Shown here piece after piece: positions 55,161 through 64,000 of a stretch of 64,000 bases of DNA. The stretch is from NCBI RefSeq assembly GCF_023159225.1, contig NC_063172.1, forward strand, positions 44,955,832 through 45,019,831, written 5' to 3'. The notes beneath the pieces were generated by a model. That model worked only from the letters and a program-made list of their open reading frames with translations. It was not told where the DNA came from and ran no database searches. The DNA is from Perognathus longimembris pacificus. Lineage: Eukaryota > Chordata > Mammalia > Rodentia > Heteromyidae. The position numbers and the translations under genes were made by a program. Each line of letters begins with the position of its first letter. Within the stretch, counting starts at the first letter, position 1.

Positions 55161-57190
55161 TTCTTGAGCTAGGCAAAAGAAAGACTACAATCTTCTATAA
55201 TAAAGCAAGTCTAACTTGACTTTCCCAGCCCCCTATACACAGCAAGGTTAGTGTTCACAGACCTCATGGCTAGAGCAAGGACAACGACCAGCACATTCGT
55301 ATGGAGTGGCCACCAGTGTTTCCTGTATTCCCATCTTAACTGCGGAAGTAGCATGACACAGAGGCAACAGCGTCCACTTTCACAGTGGTGGCATTTATTT
55401 TTACATTTGATGCCTTGCAGCAAACTCTCTTACAATACATAATAGGCTGGTGATTGGCAGGTACTTGCCCCATCGGCATCCACTTCCTCTCACTTCTTGG
55501 CTGAAGCCTCTTTTTCATGTTATTTGAAATCTCAATATGTCAATTTAATACCAAACCTTCTAACCTTTCTTTCTAACTGGCATGGCCATGTAACACTGCT
55601 AAAGCTACTTAAGATGTAGAGACCCATTGCCAGCACACTCCAGGCCTGCCTCCCAGAAAATCTATAGCCATAGCTGCCACTTTGTAACCACTGAGGCAGG
55701 AGGCTGGCAAAGGATCCCTGGTTGCCAGGGCAACAGGTAGAGAGCTACTCACCATGGTTACCAGGGCCACTGGTCAGCCCACATACCCACCCATAAGATC
55801 CACCATGTGTAAGAAACACTCAAGGGCCCCAAATAATCTCCCCAAGAGCCCCATAAAAGTGCTAATAAAGATGCTGATAAAATTCCTGGGACCAGATAAG
55901 CTGGCACCAAGTCTCAAGCTTGTCCAGCCAAGCAAAGCCCTTACCCAGTCAGTGTGTATGCATAGGAGATAAGGACAGGACCCTATAATGACCTTTTGAC
56001 CCACAATACCTAGAACTCTAGTTCCAGGCTACCAATCTCTATGAGACGGCAATTCTGTAATAGCATATACATAGCTAGGACCCTGAGCATGTGCTGTCAA
56101 TCCCATGTTCTGGGTATGCTTAGACACACAATACACACTTGTCTCTTAGGATCCACACCAAAGCAAAGCTCTACCCGATGACCAGATCCTGTCTTCCTTA
56201 ATTCTCTCCCAATAAGTGACAAATAGGGAAGGTTACTTCTGCTGCTGTGGAATTCCTGCACAGCCTGACATGCATTGTCCTGCCAGCTGTCCTTGAGCTT
56301 TCCAATGCTTCAGTGTCCTTTCTTTGTTTGGAATGAGCCAGGACTAAGCTCTTGATGGGAGTTATCACCCCTGAGATTTGCATTAGGTAACTAACATTCT
56401 TTCATGGATGCTGATGATGGCAAAATAAGGTGAGGTGCTCTTGCATTTGGAGGAGCACACTCTGGCTCATCCTGTCCCCATGCTTTCACAGGGTAAGCTT
56501 TCAATAGACTTTCTAACAATTTTATCGTGCTTCACACCTTGCTTGAATTCTTCTTTGATAGGATGCAAGGGGAAATGCCAAGTTTGATGAATTAACATAA
56601 AAACTGGTCCCAGGTCAATGAGGGGCATGGGAAAAGCTGGAGCAGAATTCCCACAACCCCTGCTGTGGACAAGTCCCCAGGAAAAGTCAGACCCATTACA
56701 ACCTCATACTACAAAGGCACTCTGGTGAACAGCAGGATGCTGCTACCAAGAACTGGAAATGATAGAACAATTTAGAAGAGAATTTAATGAAATATGTTTG
56801 AAATGAGACTAAAGCTAATCTCCTTAAGGTGCCAAAATTGCTAGGAGCCAACACTTATTCCCTATTTTTTAAATAGTAAAACAAAAACTATGTCTTATAA
56901 ATCTAGGACTAAAAGGACATTTTCTTAACCTAATTAATATGATAGCATTGGTCTTGATGATGCACTTTGATAAACTCATTTTAATGCCAGGAGTAAACCA
57001 AGAAGAGTTACCAACAGTGACTCTGCTCAATCTCATTATGTGGATGGTTGAAGGAAACATTTTGTAAAGGGCTTAATGGCAAATCCTTTAAACTTTGCTT
57101 ACTATGTAAGTCTATACAACTCTGCCACTGTAATGCAAAAGGAGCTATGGACAGTATGGGAGTTGATATGCTTCAATAAAACAAAACAAA
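55161..57190. other. unique-looking sequence, no gene recognised
   Basis: About 2 kb with no recognised repeat. A perfect RFX-type X-box is at 55721-55734. Frames on the minus strand at 55211-55518 were examined without a match to a known protein. Confidence 0.4.
55721..55734. promoter_or_regulatory. perfect palindromic RFX X-box
   Basis: GTTGCCAGGGCAAC: inverted half-sites GTTGCC and GGCAAC with a 2-bp spacer, the consensus for RFX factors (ciliary and MHC class II genes). A related weaker site, GGTTACCAGGGCCAC, follows about 35 bp later (near 55757). Binding is inference. Confidence 0.45.
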
Positions 57191-57417
57191 GGGCCAGTCA
57201 AATGCTAGTGGCTCATGCCTATAATCCTAGCTACTCAGGAGGCTGAGCTATGAGGATCATGGTTCGAAGCCAGCCTGGGCAGGAAGGTTCTTAAGACTCT
57301 CATCTCGAATTAACCACCAGAAATCAGGAAATGATGGTAGAGCACTAACCTTGAGCAAAAGAGCTCAGGGACAGCATCCAGGCTCTGAGTTCAAGTTCTG
57401 TGACTGACAACAAAAAA
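57191..57417 (+). repeat. 7SL-Geo SINE
   Basis: Forward copy: AAATGCTAGTGGCTCATGCC ... GGTTCGAAGCCAGCCTGGGC ... GAGTTCAAGTTCTGTGACTG. Confidence 0.88.
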
Positions 57418-57484
57418 TCCCAAAGGGTATAATAAAAGTCTATATTAATACATGAAGACAAGAAAAATAAGACATATGACTTTT

Positions 57485-57498
57485 AAAAAGGCCTCTCA
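57485..57498. repeat. 14-bp target duplication of nested SINE pair (left)
   Basis: AAAAAGGCCTCTCA, repeated at 57833-57846, bracketing two SINEs. Confidence 0.8.
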
Positions 57499-57590
57499 GG
57501 ATTGGAAGCATGGTAGAGTGCTACCCAATAAGTACATCAGATACTAAGTTCAAGTCCTGGTTTGGACCTCACAAAAAATAAAACAAAAGG
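57499..57590 (+). repeat. ID-type SINE, host of a nested insertion
   Basis: Short ID-like body (GGAAGCATGGTAGAGTGCTA ... AAGTTCAAGTCCTGG), followed by an A-rich tail into which the next SINE inserted. Confidence 0.75.
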
Positions 57591-57591
57591 A

Positions 57592-57822
57592 AAAATCCAG
57601 GTGCCAGTGGCACATGCCTATAATCCTAGCTACTCAGGAGGCTGAGATCTGAGGTTCAAAGCCAGACCAGGCAATAATGTCCATGAGACTCTTATTTCCC
57701 AATAATCACAAAAAGTCAGAAGTGGAGCTGTAGCACAAGTGATGGAGTGCTAGCCTCCAGCACAAAAGCTACAGAACAGTGCCCAGGCCCTGAGCTGAAG
57801 CCCTAGGACCAGCAACAAAAGA
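57592..57822 (+). repeat. 7SL-Geo SINE nested in the tail of the ID SINE
   Basis: CCAGGTGCCAGTGGCACATG ... AATCCTAGCTACTCAGGAGG ... GCCCTAGGACCAGCAAC. AACAAAAG occurs on both sides, consistent with its own small target duplication. Confidence 0.85.
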
Positions 57823-57832
57823 AAAAAAGAGC

Positions 57833-57846
57833 AAAAAGGCCTCTCA
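57833..57846. repeat. 14-bp target duplication of nested SINE pair (right)
   Basis: Exact match of 57485-57498. Confidence 0.8.
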
Positions 57847-58333
57847 TTTTTAGAGTAACAGATATAGATATATAGATGTACATATATATGTATACAAGTG
57901 CATAATTTGTAAGAGTATCTACAGATAAACCATAAGAGTGAATGACAGCTGAGTAAAATATATAAAGACAAATGAAGTCACTCTTCACCAACAAGAGAAA
58001 CAGAAAAGACAAAATAAAAGGAGCCATGAGGAATAAAGATAACTTTAACAAAACTATACAAGAAAAGTGTAGTGAAAAAAACACATGAAATATTTCTGAT
58101 AGATTTGAAGAAAGAATGCACCTAAAAGCATCCCCATGATCCCAATAAATGCCCAAGAGGGCTTCCATGCTCCAGAAACACATTTGGAAGTTCATCAAGA
58201 TTGGAATAGCCACAACAAATCTGAAGGAGAAAAATAAGTTGCAATTCCACTACCCAAACCATAAGCTAAAAGTAGTTAAAATGGATGAAAACTATACCAA
58301 GCCAGAAACACACTATTAACAAGCACATAACTG
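57847..58333. other. unique-looking A-rich sequence, no gene seen
   Basis: Interrupted TATA-type words at about 57860-57890. Nothing recognised. Confidence 0.35.
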
Positions 58334-58436
58334 ACTCAACCATGGTAGCACAAGTCTGCAATCCCAGCATGCAAGAAGCTGAAGCAGGAGGATGGTAAAT
58401 TGAAGGTCAATCTGGGAACATAGCATAGAGACAGAA
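58334..58436 (+). repeat. B1-like SINE monomer
   Basis: ACCATGGTAGCACAAGTCTG, CAATCCCAGCATGCAAGAAG, GGTCAATCTGGGAACATAGC. Confidence 0.7.
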
Positions 58437-58587
58437 TATCCACACATGTGAGCATATGGAATATAGCAGTGCAGGAAAGACTTGACATATAATGCAACTG
58501 GAAATTTATTTGAAAAAGAGTTACAGCATTACTTGTATACAAAATCAATCCTAGGTAACTGTGAAACATTTTACATTTCAAACATTT

Positions 58588-58820
58588 TCTTGTCAGTTGT
58601 GCGGCTGGAACTCAGGGCCTGGATGCTGTCCCTAAGCTTTTGCATTTGAGGCTAGTGCTCTACTACTTTGAGCCACAGCAACACTTCCATAATTCTGATG
58701 GTTAATTGAAGATTAGAGTCTCATGGACTTTCCTGCCTAGGCTGGCTTCAATCTGGAATCTTCAGATTTCAGCCTCCTGAATAGCTAGGGTTACAGGTGG
58801 GAGCCAATAGCACCCAGCTT
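58588..58820 (-). repeat. 7SL-Geo SINE
   Basis: Reverse copy: GGCTGGAACTCAGGGCCTGG ... GGTTAATTGAAGATTAGAGTC ... ATAGCTAGGGTTACAGG. Confidence 0.86.
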
Positions 58821-58885
58821 ACAATTCAAAACTTTTAAAAGAATCTATAGGTAACTTGTATGTATTTGTGTATGCACACACATGT

Positions 58886-59104
58886 ACTAGTCTTGGGGCT
58901 TGAACTCAAGGCATGAGCATTATCATTAAGCTTTTTGACTTAAGACTAGCACTCTAACATTTGAGCCATAACTCCCCTTCTGGCTTTTTGCTGGTTAAGT
59001 GGAGATAGGACTCTCACAGACTTTCCTACCTGGGCTGGGTTCAAAATGAAATTCTCAGATCTCAGCCTTCTGAGTAGCTAGGCTTCCAGGCGCTGAGACA
59101 TGGG
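58886..59104 (-). repeat. 7SL-Geo SINE
   Basis: Reverse copy: CTTGGGGCTTGAACTCAAGGC ... GTTAAGTGGAGATAGGACTC ... GAGTAGCTAGGCTTCCAGGC. Confidence 0.86.
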
Positions 59105-59477
59105 AGCCAGGCAGGTGACCATATTTTATGACATTGAGGTGAAGCCCAATTTCCACACTACATACCCCAAAGTCTACACCATGGAGAGGGTGAATATGAA
59201 TCTATGAGAATTAGCACTGCCTCTCCACAAGCGACACCACAGCCCACTAGCAATGTACCCCCAGACAGTGGCAAGACACTGACAACAAATTAAAATGCCT
59301 AGTATAATGTAATGATAATGTGCATATTATAGATGATTCTTGTACATTGTTAATAAAAGTTCGATGAGCATAGAAAAGAGGTAGACATGGACAGGCTTTC
59401 AGCAGCCAGTGAGTATGAAGAGATGCGACACCACAATAGTGAGCGAGAAGAACTAATGAAGGTGAGGAGGTGCACTT
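59105..59477. other. unique-looking sequence, no gene seen
   Basis: Nothing recognised. Confidence 0.35.
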
Positions 59478-59960
59478 CCAGAGCAGTCAGATTAACCAAA
59501 TGAAAAACTGGCTACACCAAGAGACTGTGGAGACACAGTAATTGCTGGTGGCAACATAGTGACAAAGCTTTGGAGAGTAGCTTGGAAACACCCACTGAAT
59601 GGAAGACGTGCATATTGTTAGAACACAGCAATTTCTCCTTGAGGTACAAGGGCCTGCCGGACACCCATCCACACACCTTTACTGCACCACTCTCTGTTAT
59701 AGCAGGGAGGAAGAAGTAGTCATCATAACCTCTTAGGTGAAGAGGTGAATAAACAGAATTATTCGTATAGTGGAATATTATAGAACAATGAAAGCGAATC
59801 GACAAGGATAGGAAAGAACCATACAACAGCTTAGGAAGGAGGCATAGGATACAAGATAATACAACTCATACCGATTGTTAAAAAACTTCCTAAGGCTAAG
59901 GTATAAATACAGAGATGAGCATGGAAGTGGAGTAGAGCTTTAGTAGTATCTAAAATGATT
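59478..59960 (+). repeat. probable very old L1 3' remnant
   Basis: AGTGGAATATTATAGAACAATGAAAGC near 59770, preceded by AGAGTAGCTTGG and AATTTCTCCTTGAGG, follows the order of old L1 ORF2 ends. Strongly diverged. Confidence 0.5.
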
Positions 59961-60306
59961 TATTCTAAAGAAAAAACAGGAAGATGAGAAACACAAATGT
60001 ATAGATAAAGGAATACCAGCACCTGCTTCATGTTGGTGCTGGACAGAGGCCTGACAGTCATTATAGGACCATGTTCTGTAGGATGCCCTCATCAACCCCA
60101 TTCTTTTAAAAAGAGATCATGCTTGGAAGAAAAATGCACAATTCTCATAACTCAATGAAGTCTTCTAGAAGGATGCAGCCCTGGGACCAAGCCAAGACCT
60201 GTTGGCTTACCCCAGAGCTGGAAAGGTATGAGTCCTTCTTCATTCCTTCCTCAGACCCAAGCCTTCTACAAACACTACCTTTGTCAGACTCAAGAACCTT
60301 CACAGA

Positions 60307-60529
60307 GGGCTGGGAATATGGCTTAGTGGCAAGAGTGCTTGCCTTACATACATGAAGCCCTGGGTTTGATTCCTCAGCACCACATATATGGAAAATGGCC
60401 AGAAGTGTTGCTGTGGCTCACGTGGTAGAGAGCTAGCCTTGAGCAAAAAGAAGCCAGGGACAGTGCTCAGGCCCTGAGTCCAAGGCCCAGAACTGGCAAA
60501 AAACAAAACAAAACAACAACAACAAAAAA
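60307..60529 (+). repeat. IDL-Geo SINE with 12-bp target duplication
   Basis: Complete forward dimer with an A-rich CAAAACAAAACAACAAC tail. AACCTTCACAGA occurs at 60295-60306 and 60530-60541. Confidence 0.93.
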
Positions 60530-60541
60530 AACCTTCACAGA

Positions 60542-60902
60542 ACTGTGCTTCACACTCTGAGGGCAACTCAAAAACTTGAATCTCAAAAACATTTTGGGTC
60601 ATAGCCCTATCAGTAGAAGAGTCAAAGAATATCATCCACTTCAAGGTCACTACTTTGAAAAGAACAAATCTATTTATTCCAAGTTTGATTTTATAGTGGT
60701 TCATCAGTGCCAAGAGTCTCTCCTGTCATGACAGTCATGTTATCTTTTATCAGAGCCCACACACTGTGCTGAGAAGCCTGGGAATGGATGCGGCCACCTG
60801 TATTCTAAATGACACCGCATCCTTACAAAGAGTATGTCACTCAGTGAAAGGCCCCATGGGGTGGTTGCGAATTATTGCACATCCTCGCCTCAACCAAGGG
60901 GG
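60542..60902. other. unique-looking sequence
   Basis: Nothing recognised apart from the candidate splice donor at its right edge. Confidence 0.35.
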
Positions 60903-60908
60903 ACTTAC

Positions 60909-61010
60909 CTAGGTATTTCGCACAGAAAATGGGAAACTTGTTAATCAAACACTGAGCCCCATGGGTCAGCAGAGAGGAAACATTTTTCACAGTGAGATGA
61001 GATCCAGCAG
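60909..61010 (-). CDS. candidate internal exon, unknown protein (speculative)
   Basis: On the minus strand an open frame ends at CCTAG|GTAAGT (GTAAGT at 60903-60908), a consensus splice donor. An acceptor-like CTATCCTGATTGTAG precedes 61010. The 102-bp segment is open, with phase 1 at both ends, and reads SHLTVKNVSSLLTHGAQCLI and on. The polypyrimidine tract is weak and I do not recognise the protein. No further exon was found, so this may be chance. Confidence 0.2.
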
Positions 61011-61271
61011 CTACAATCAGGATAGAATATACACCAGGGACGAACGAAGGAATTAAAGACCCTGAGGTCACGGTGTGGGCTCTGGTTGAGCACAGCCTCA
61101 GCCTTGCTCCAGAATCTGCTCACCCTCAGAAGCCATAAATCGGGAGAGGAGCCTGAAAGGCTGCAGCCCACCTTGCAGCCCAAAATTCTATTGCTCCTTG
61201 TGAGTCCAGCAAACAAATCCATCATTCTACTTACAACATACAACGCAGTGTATTCCACAAAGCATAGGCAT

Positions 61272-61325
61272 GTGTGCTCATGAACATTTATTGGTGATTA
61301 TTTATTGAGTACGTACTGTGGTGAA
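61272..61325 (+). repeat. short L2/MIR-like fragment
   Basis: ATTATTTATTGAGTACGTACTGTGG resembles the common L2/MIR 3' motif. Confidence 0.4.
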
Positions 61326-61386
61326 GAGTTGGACCAGGAAATATCTGAAACAGCACATCAGGGCCTGCATCAAGCCTTATGTACAT

Positions 61387-61388
<2 letters not shown>

Positions 61389-61440
<52 letters not shown>

Positions 61441-61450
61441 TGTGTGTGTA
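61389..61450. repeat. (TG)n microsatellite
   Basis: About 25 TG units plus a short interrupted extension. Confidence 0.95.
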
Positions 61451-61480
61451 TTCATATATGTATGTATTCATATATATGTG

Positions 61481-61516
<36 letters not shown>
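61481..61516. repeat. (TA)n microsatellite
   Basis: About 15 TA units, linked to the TG repeat by TATG-rich sequence. Confidence 0.95.
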
Positions 61517-61519
<3 letters not shown>

Positions 61520-61779
61520 GATGAGGTTCTAATAGACTGTCATTTCTTCATTGTTGATAACATAACTCTTTCTACAGAATTAGTCTTTTTTGCCTTTGAA
61601 ATCTGTATGATTACATATTCTCTGCAGGAATGACCACATACTGAGATTGCTGTGTTTGTGGTTCGCTGATGCAAGGACTGATAAAAACAATATATAATGT
61701 GCATGTTATCTTACATGTGTGATGTAATGATTAACAAGTTTACTGGACAGGGAAAATGGCTTCGGAGTGATTGCTATTG

Positions 61780-61885
61780 CAATGTTTGCTTACATGACCC
61801 TATGGATTACTGAGTGCTTTCAGCTTCTTAACTCATTTACTCTTCTCAACAAACCAGCTAGTAAAGGGTTGAGGAACAGTAAAGT
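61780..61885 (+). repeat. probable MIR remnant
   Basis: TGAGTGCTTTCAGCTTCTTA and ACTCATTTACTCTTCTCAAC, followed by AACCAGCTAGTAAAGGG, fit the MIR pattern. Confidence 0.45.
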
Positions 61886-61924
61886 TCTAGTAAGAACTCT
61901 TCCTCACTACAAAAACTTGTTCTA

Positions 61925-62185
61925 CCCAGTGAAAAGGGTAGAAGCTTTAAGAGATGAGGCCTATGGGAAGGAAGTTAGGTCATTGGTGGCAGGCCTATGC
62001 AGGGGATTTCATGACCCTGGCCCCTCTTCTTTCTTCCTTTGGTTCCCCAACTGCCATGAATTAAACAGGCCTCCATAATGCACTCTGACCATGAGGTTCT
62101 GTGCTGCCACAGGCCCAAAGCAACAAGGCCAAGCAACTATAGACTGGACCTCCTGAAACTGTGATTCAAAGCAAACCTTTTCCTG
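61925..62185 (+). repeat. old ERVL/MaLR-type LTR remnant
   Basis: GAGATGAGGCCTATGGGAAG, TTAGGTCATTGGTGGC, CCTCTTCTTTCTTCCTTTGG, GCCACAGGCCCAAAGCAACA and CTCCTGAAACTGTGATTCA follow the order of a common old mammalian ERVL/MaLR-type LTR. The 5' part is missing. Confidence 0.55.
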
Positions 62186-62187
62186 AT

Positions 62188-62298
62188 GTCAGGATGGTTA
62201 TCTCAAGTGGTAGAGCACCAGGTATGGAGTGACAAAGCTGATCATGAGTGCTAGGTCCTGATCTAAACCCCAGTATCAACAGGACAAAAAAAAAAAAA
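62188..62298 (+). repeat. ID-type SINE
   Basis: TCTCAAGTGGTAGAGCACCA ... TGATCTAAACCCCAGTATC, then A(13). Confidence 0.7.
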
Positions 62299-62315
62299 GG
62301 AACTGAAGCAAAAAG

Positions 62316-62395
62316 GTATGGGAGAATGGCTCAGAGGGTAAAGTACCAACCTTTAAACACAAGGCCCTGGTTTCAAACCCAGTGCTGCAACTAAC
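62316..62395 (+). repeat. second ID-type SINE, adjacent
   Basis: GGGAGAATGGCTCAGAGGGT ... GGTTTCAAACCCAGTGCTGC, then an (AAC)n tail. It lies just after the previous element's A tail. Confidence 0.7.
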
Positions 62396-62948
62396 AACAA
62401 CAATAATATGTCAAGTCACAATAAAGTCATCTTCACCTGAAAAGTCCCTATCTTTGTATATAAGATAATTTGCAGAAGTGGGGAATGTAGGGTGCAATGT
62501 AAAGAAGAAAGTTTGTTTGTCTGAACTTTCCTCAAGGTACTCACATGATAAACTAAGCAGTGGGAGTCAATGAGGAAATATAAATATCTTATAAGGCCCT
62601 GAAACACTTGGTAATCAATTTTTCATCAGGAAGAAGTCTGTATCTCAATGAGATGAGTAGGTATCACCACCAGTAGAAGAGAGGAGGGGAAAAAATCAGG
62701 AGAACTGAGAAGAAGTGACAGATAAGAGGCACAGACATACCCTGATCCTTACAACCATGGATCTCATTCAGTTAAGAATATAGTGGAAATGGTAGCTTTG
62801 GGGCAGGTTGCTGCTTCTGGGACTGGTTCTTCCAGACCAAAAGAAAGAAAAAGATGGCAAGCCCTCTTCACAACACCAAGCGAAGATATAGATTTCTTCA
62901 GCCAAGGAACCAGAGGAACCAGAAAGATTACAAAATTCTTCACAGGCA
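62396..62948. other. unique-looking sequence, no gene recognised
   Basis: A 75-codon frame from 62783 has no known domain and runs into the A-tract. Confidence 0.35.
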
Positions 62949-62994
62949 AGAAAATACTCTCAAAAAAAAAAAAAAAAGAAAGAAAATACTCTCA
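62949..62994. repeat. 14-bp duplication flanking a nearly pure A tract
   Basis: AGAAAATACTCTCA occurs at 62949-62962 and 62981-62994; between them are only 18 bases, A(15)GAA. This looks like a retrotransposition event that inserted little but a poly(A) tail. Replication slippage is the alternative. Confidence 0.6.
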
Positions 62995-63011
62995 ACCCAT
63001 CAATAAATGAC

Positions 63012-63310
63012 ATTGCTCACTTGGTGTTGCTATAAGAAAATACTCAAGGCTGCATAAAAATAGAAAAAGGTTCATTTGGCTCACAACCCCAAATAGCATG
63101 GTTCCAGCTCTTGACAAAGGCCCAATGGCCACTTCACAACTTGACAGAGAAGAAAGGAAACAGGAAGGTCAGTCCACACATCATATAACAAATTTCCTTG
63201 ATTTATAACAACCAGCTCTCCTGAGAACCCACCAGTGCAATTACCTTCTCATAGGCTCCACCTCTTAAAGGTTCTACATTCACAACACATCATCCTGTGG
63301 GCCCCAGCTT
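63012..63310 (+). repeat. MaLR (MST/ORR-like) LTR remnant
   Basis: TTGGTGTTGCTATAAGAAAATAC, GGTTCATTTGGCTCACAACC, ACAACCAGCTCTCCTGAGAA, GCTCCACCTCTTAAAGGTTC and ACATTCACAAC follow the MaLR LTR consensus order. Diverged, with approximate ends. Confidence 0.65.
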
Positions 63311-63431
63311 CTAGCAAATGAATCTTCAGGAGACCCACTCAAATCCTTCCCAAAACATAGCCACATGCTAAGAAGAAGGGAAGAATTACTTTGTTTAGAG
63401 TGGTTATCTTTTGCTGCATAATAACCTATCC
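63311..63431. other. short unique interval
   Basis: Nothing recognised. Confidence 0.35.
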
Positions 63432-63444
63432 TAAAATGCAGTGA

Positions 63445-63656
63445 GAAGGGGTTGGGGATATGGCCTAGTGGGAAGAGTGCTTTGCCTCTTATAAATGAAG
63501 CCCTGGGTTTGATTTCCCAGCACCACATATACAGAAAACGGCCAGAAGTGGCGCTGTGGCCCAAGTGGCAGAGTGCTAGCCTTGAGCAAAAAGAAGCCAG
63601 GGACAGTGCTCAGGCCCTGAGTCCAAGGCCCAGGACTGGCCAAATAAATAAATAAA
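63445..63656 (+). repeat. IDL-Geo SINE with 13-bp target duplication
   Basis: Complete forward dimer with an (AAAT)n tail. TAAAATGCAGTGA is at 63432-63444 and 63657-63669. IDL: GGGGATATGGCCTAGTGGGA. Geo: GAAGTGGCGCTGTGGCCCAA to GGACTGGCC. Confidence 0.95.
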
Positions 63657-63669
63657 TAAAATGCAGTGA

Positions 63670-64000
63670 CAAAATAACAAATATTTATCACTGGTTGATT
63701 CCTGAGGACCAGTAATCTGGGAGAATATCAGTGATCTAGTTCAGGGATTCTCTGTAGGCAAAGGCTGCACTAAACCACTCAGGTCTGTGGATGGCCAGGA
63801 AGATTCTCAGACTCCAAGAGTAGTTCTCATAGCCATGATGTATTACAACAAATGGTACAAAGTGAAATCAGCAGCTTTTGCTTTGCTGGATAGGGAACAG
63901 AGTACCAGACTGCAGGCTCCTTCTTCCTTGAAATCACACAGCCTGGGCTCAGTGCCCCCAGTATCACACTCTGACAACCTGTGGGACATGTCATCTCCCG
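63670..64000. other. unique-looking sequence to the window end
   Basis: Nothing recognised. Confidence 0.35.

Noticed and set aside
55211..55518. Minus-strand frames as a ribosomal or zinc-protein retrocopy
   Set aside because: Compared by eye with small ribosomal proteins and Cys-rich families; no alignment held over more than a few residues.
57185..60540. Dense, evenly spaced repeats as a possible CRISPR-like or satellite array
   Set aside because: Units are dispersed SINEs in both orientations with different flanks and divergence, not a tandem array.
62783..63010. 75-codon frame ending in a Lys-rich tail
   Set aside because: The Lys run is the translated A tract of the duplicated insertion; the rest matches nothing I know.
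17250..63656. tRNA-like A/B box sequences as tRNA genes
   Set aside because: All lie in SINE bodies followed by A tails and, in many cases, flanked by target duplications; none folds as a complete free tRNA.

Overview
The window is a stretch of rodent nuclear genome with no recognisable single-copy protein-coding gene. Nearly every readable open frame belongs to a retroelement. More than 30 copies of tRNA/7SL-derived SINEs point to the organism: the commonest young type is a dimer whose left half is ID-like and whose right half is a shared module ending near GGACTGGCC plus an A tail. I recognise this as the IDL-Geo family, described as restricted to Geomyoidea (kangaroo rats, pocket mice, pocket gophers). 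The assignment to that superfamily is inference from these SINEs. A run of exactly 500 N (37109-37608) marks an assembly gap.

Layout. 1-1867 is mostly unique sequence with an old LTR-like remnant. 1868-7950 is a complete minus-strand gammaretrovirus-like provirus: two 458-bp LTRs, a GTAC target duplication, a tRNA-Gln primer binding site, a polypurine tract, a leader with splice donor, and a gag matrix remnant. That remnant has an upstream in-frame extension carrying a membrane segment, like glyco-Gag. The rest of the interior is non-coding, as in VL30-type elements. 8.4-12.4 kb holds an old interspersed repeat and two probable solo LTRs. 12.4-30.7 kb is mainly unique sequence with scattered SINEs, an old L1 tail and an L2 remnant. 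30.7-34.6 kb is a 5'-truncated minus-strand L1 with a 17-bp target duplication. 34.6-44.3 kb has SINEs, three large purine/pyrimidine satellites and the gap. 44.7-48.5 kb is a second, older plus-strand L1 split by two young SINEs. 49.6-50.1 and 54.4-55.2 kb are solo LTRs with terminal inverted repeats. 52.6-53.6 kb is an old L1 3' end. 57-60.5 kb is a dense SINE cluster with a nested insertion. 61-64 kb has TG/TA repeats, two old LTR remnants and a young IDL-Geo copy.

The parts do not form a pathway. The window is a record of successive insertions: old MaLR/ERVL, L2 and L1M remnants; then B1-dID and 7SL-Geo SINEs; then the two larger L1s, the provirus and the solo LTRs; then IDL-Geo SINEs landing in older elements. 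The observations most worth following are the glyco-Gag-like leader of the provirus, the highly diverged SINE inside that much younger provirus, the exchange of one right-hand module between SINE families, a poly(A)-only insertion with a target duplication, perfect RFX and CArG-type sites in unique DNA, and a candidate spliced exon near 60.9-61.0 kb.
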